NCBI GenBank assembly: GCA_009783395.1
Contig: WRHA01000303.1
Span: forward strand, 1-6,440
Length of the DNA stretch: 6,440 nucleotides
Direction: 5' to 3'
From: Defluviitaleaceae bacterium
GTDB lineage: Bacteria > Bacillota > Clostridia > Lachnospirales > WQUN01
Shown here: piece after piece, positions 5,410-6,440 of the stretch
Layout of the letters: every line of letters starts with the position of its first letter
How positions within the stretch are numbered: position 1 is the first letter of the stretch
Program-made: the position numbers and the translations under genes
The notes under the pieces: model-generated
Databases searched by the model: none
What the model was told of the DNA's origin: nothing
What the model saw: only the letters and a program-made list of their open reading frames with translations

Positions 5410-5439
5410 ATTATATCTTTTTTTTTTCGTTCGTGGTAG
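5410..5439 (-). promoter_or_regulatory. Promoter of rpiB
   Basis: On the minus strand a perfect TATAAT (5415-5410) stands 44 bp upstream of the GTG start, preceded by a run of ten As (5427-5418). The -35 region at a normal distance (CTACCA, near 5439-5434) matches poorly, so the promoter may rely on the A tract or an activator. Confidence 0.5.
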
Positions 5440-5472
5440 ACTTTTTGGTGAGAAAATAAGGGAGAGGTTTAA

Positions 5473-6111
5473 ATGATTAAAATTCACCCCAGCATTTTGT
5501 GCGCCGACCTTGGAAATTTGGCGAATGATTTGAAGCGACTCGAAGGTGCGGATTATTTGCACATAGACGTAATGGACGGCGATTTTGTGCCAAACTTCGG
5601 TCTCGGCACAAACATGATTGAGCATGTGCGCAAACATTCCGACATTCCGCTTGATGTACACCTTATGATTCGAAACCCCTCGCGCCACATCCGACATTTT
5701 CGCGATATAGGCGCGAAAATAGTCACCGTGCATCCCGAAGCCGACACCCATATCTCCGGCACATTGCAACTTATCCGCGAGCTTGGCATGACGCCCGGTA
5801 TCGCCCTTAACCCCGGCACATCCGTTGAAACAGTAAAAGAAGTTTTACCGCTGTGCGATCATGTCCTCGTAATGACCGTAAACCCGGGCTTTGCAGGGCA
5901 AAAATTCCTAGACTTCACTTTGCTTAAACTCGCCGAGCTTGGCAAGCTTGCAGAAGAAAAAAAATTCGACCTTTGCGTCGACGGAAACATCGATTTCGAC
6001 CGCGTAAAGCTTTTGCGGCCGCTTGGAATAAAAAGCTTCGTAATCGGCACTGCTCTTTTCAAGCACGACCCCGCGGAGATGATTAGAAAAATTAAGAAAG
6101 AAAATAAATAG
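5473..6111 (+). CDS. Ribulose-phosphate 3-epimerase family (Rpe or AlsE-like)
   Basis: A 212-residue TIM-barrel epimerase of the Rpe family, acting on ribulose 5-phosphate/xylulose 5-phosphate or on allulose 6-phosphate. Active-site elements are in order: S7 in HPSILCAD, H30 and D32 in HIDVMDGDFVPN, H63 in DVHLMI, the phosphate-binding NPGFAGQKF (137-145), and D170 in VDGNI. Two details lean towards allulose-6-phosphate epimerase (AlsE): FAGQ instead of the FGGQ usual in Rpe, and DGN instead of DGG. Substrate cannot be settled by eye. Start ATG has AGGGAG (5459-5464) 8 nt upstream. A possible extended -10 (TGG-TAGACT, 5434-5442) precedes it, with a poor -35. It is divergent from rpiB and 24 bp ahead of a GH94 gene that it probably shares a transcript with. 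Confidence 0.9.
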   Translation: MIKIHPSILCADLGNLANDLKRLEGADYLHIDVMDGDFVPNFGLGTNMIEHVRKHSDIPLDVHLMIRNPSRHIRHFRDIGAKIVTVHPEADTHISGTLQLIRELGMTPGIALNPGTSVETVKEVLPLCDHVLVMTVNPGFAGQKFLDFTLLKLAELGKLAEEKKFDLCVDGNIDFDRVKLLRPLGIKSFVIGTALFKHDPAEMIRKIKKENK

Positions 6112-6135
6112 AGCGACCATAAGGAGGGACACAAC

Positions 6136-6440
6136 ATGCAGTACGGATTCTTCGACGATGCGGCGCGTGAATATGTCATAACGCGACCGGACACACCGTA
6201 CCCGTGGATAAACTATTTAGGGTGCGACGATTTTTTTGGGCTTTTTTCAAACACATCGGGAGGCTACTGTTTTTACCGCGACGCACGAATGTTGCGCCTG
6301 ACGCGTTATCGTTACAATAACGCGCCGGCAGACATCGGCGGGCGGTATTTTTATTTGCGCGACGGCGGTCAAACGTGGTCGCCCCAGTGGATGCCGATGA
6401 AATCCGCGCTCGACAAATATGAATGTCGGCACGGCATGGG
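6136..6440 (+). CDS. GH94 phosphorylase, cellobiose-phosphorylase type, 3' end outside window
   Basis: Cytoplasmic GH94 enzymes split beta-linked glucosides with phosphate, giving glucose 1-phosphate plus the remaining sugar. The ATG at 6136 has a near-perfect ribosome binding site AAGGAGG (6121-6127) 8 nt upstream. The 101 visible residues match the N-terminal start of cellobiose phosphorylases: [19 protein letters not shown], then [38 protein letters not shown] and the terminal YECRHGMG. Full-length enzymes have about 800 residues, so roughly one eighth is seen and the catalytic aspartate is outside. Cellobiose is the likely substrate by resemblance, but cellodextrin, chitobiose or laminaribiose enzymes share this start. 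It follows the epimerase gene by 24 bp on the same strand, which suggests co-transcription. Confidence 0.88.
   Translation, partial: MQYGFFDDAAREYVITRPDTPYPWINYLGCDDFFGLFSNTSGGYCFYRDARMLRLTRYRYNNAPADIGGRYFYLRDGGQTWSPQWMPMKSALDKYECRHGM

Overview
The window looks like chromosomal DNA of a Bacillota (Firmicutes), probably a Clostridia- or Negativicutes-type anaerobe. Supporting signs are strong AGGAGG-type ribosome binding sites, several GTG starts, an RF1 with the PET codon-recognition tripeptide common in Firmicutes, a solitary HipA-like kinase of a type I associate with clostridia, and a GH94 phosphorylase. The genus cannot be named from this sequence. Housekeeping genes alternate with mobile DNA and gene wreckage.

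Positions 1-455 appear to be the right end of an integrated element. They hold the end of an XRE/HigA-like antitoxin gene and a block of short repeats spaced by about one or two helical turns. At 456 the sequence switches abruptly into the 3' half of an initiator tRNA (anticodon loop to discriminator base), followed by a strong hairpin terminator. The 5' half of the tRNA is absent. This is the expected structure of an attR junction of an element integrated in a tRNA-fMet gene, with older chromosome resuming to the right. The next gene (710-1924) is a stand-alone HipA-like kinase.

Positions 1925-4260 carry a minus-strand group: prfA (RF1) with its own promoter, then one base downstream a decayed aminoglycoside 6-adenylyltransferase gene (internal deletion plus frameshift). 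Upstream of prfA lies the C-terminal stump of a ridA gene. A strong plus-strand promoter lies across the ridA stump and drives a putative small RNA of about 125 nt, ending in a bidirectional terminator hairpin. Its architecture recalls the antitoxin RNA of type I toxin-antitoxin loci, but no toxin is visible. A truncated ABC-2 permease (4306-4779) follows. Positions 4780-4922 hold no recognisable gene.

Positions 4923-6440 are intact sugar metabolism. rpiB (minus) and a ribulose/allulose-phosphate 3-epimerase gene (plus) diverge from a 106-bp region. That region contains a perfect TATAAT box for rpiB and, over the rpiB ribosome binding site, a palindrome matching Tn10 tetO2 at 17 of 19 positions. 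The epimerase gene is followed 24 bp later by the start of a cellobiose-phosphorylase-type GH94 gene that runs off the window. Together these genes would feed phosphorolysed beta-glucosides and pentose or allose phosphates into central metabolism.

The main story is a patchwork: an integrase-type att junction in an initiator tRNA, persistence/toxin-antitoxin-like genes on both sides of it, and at least three broken genes around the essential prfA. I see no clearly new multi-gene system. The best candidates for novelty are the phased repeat block at the element end, the orphan antitoxin-like RNA, and the tetO-like site on rpiB.
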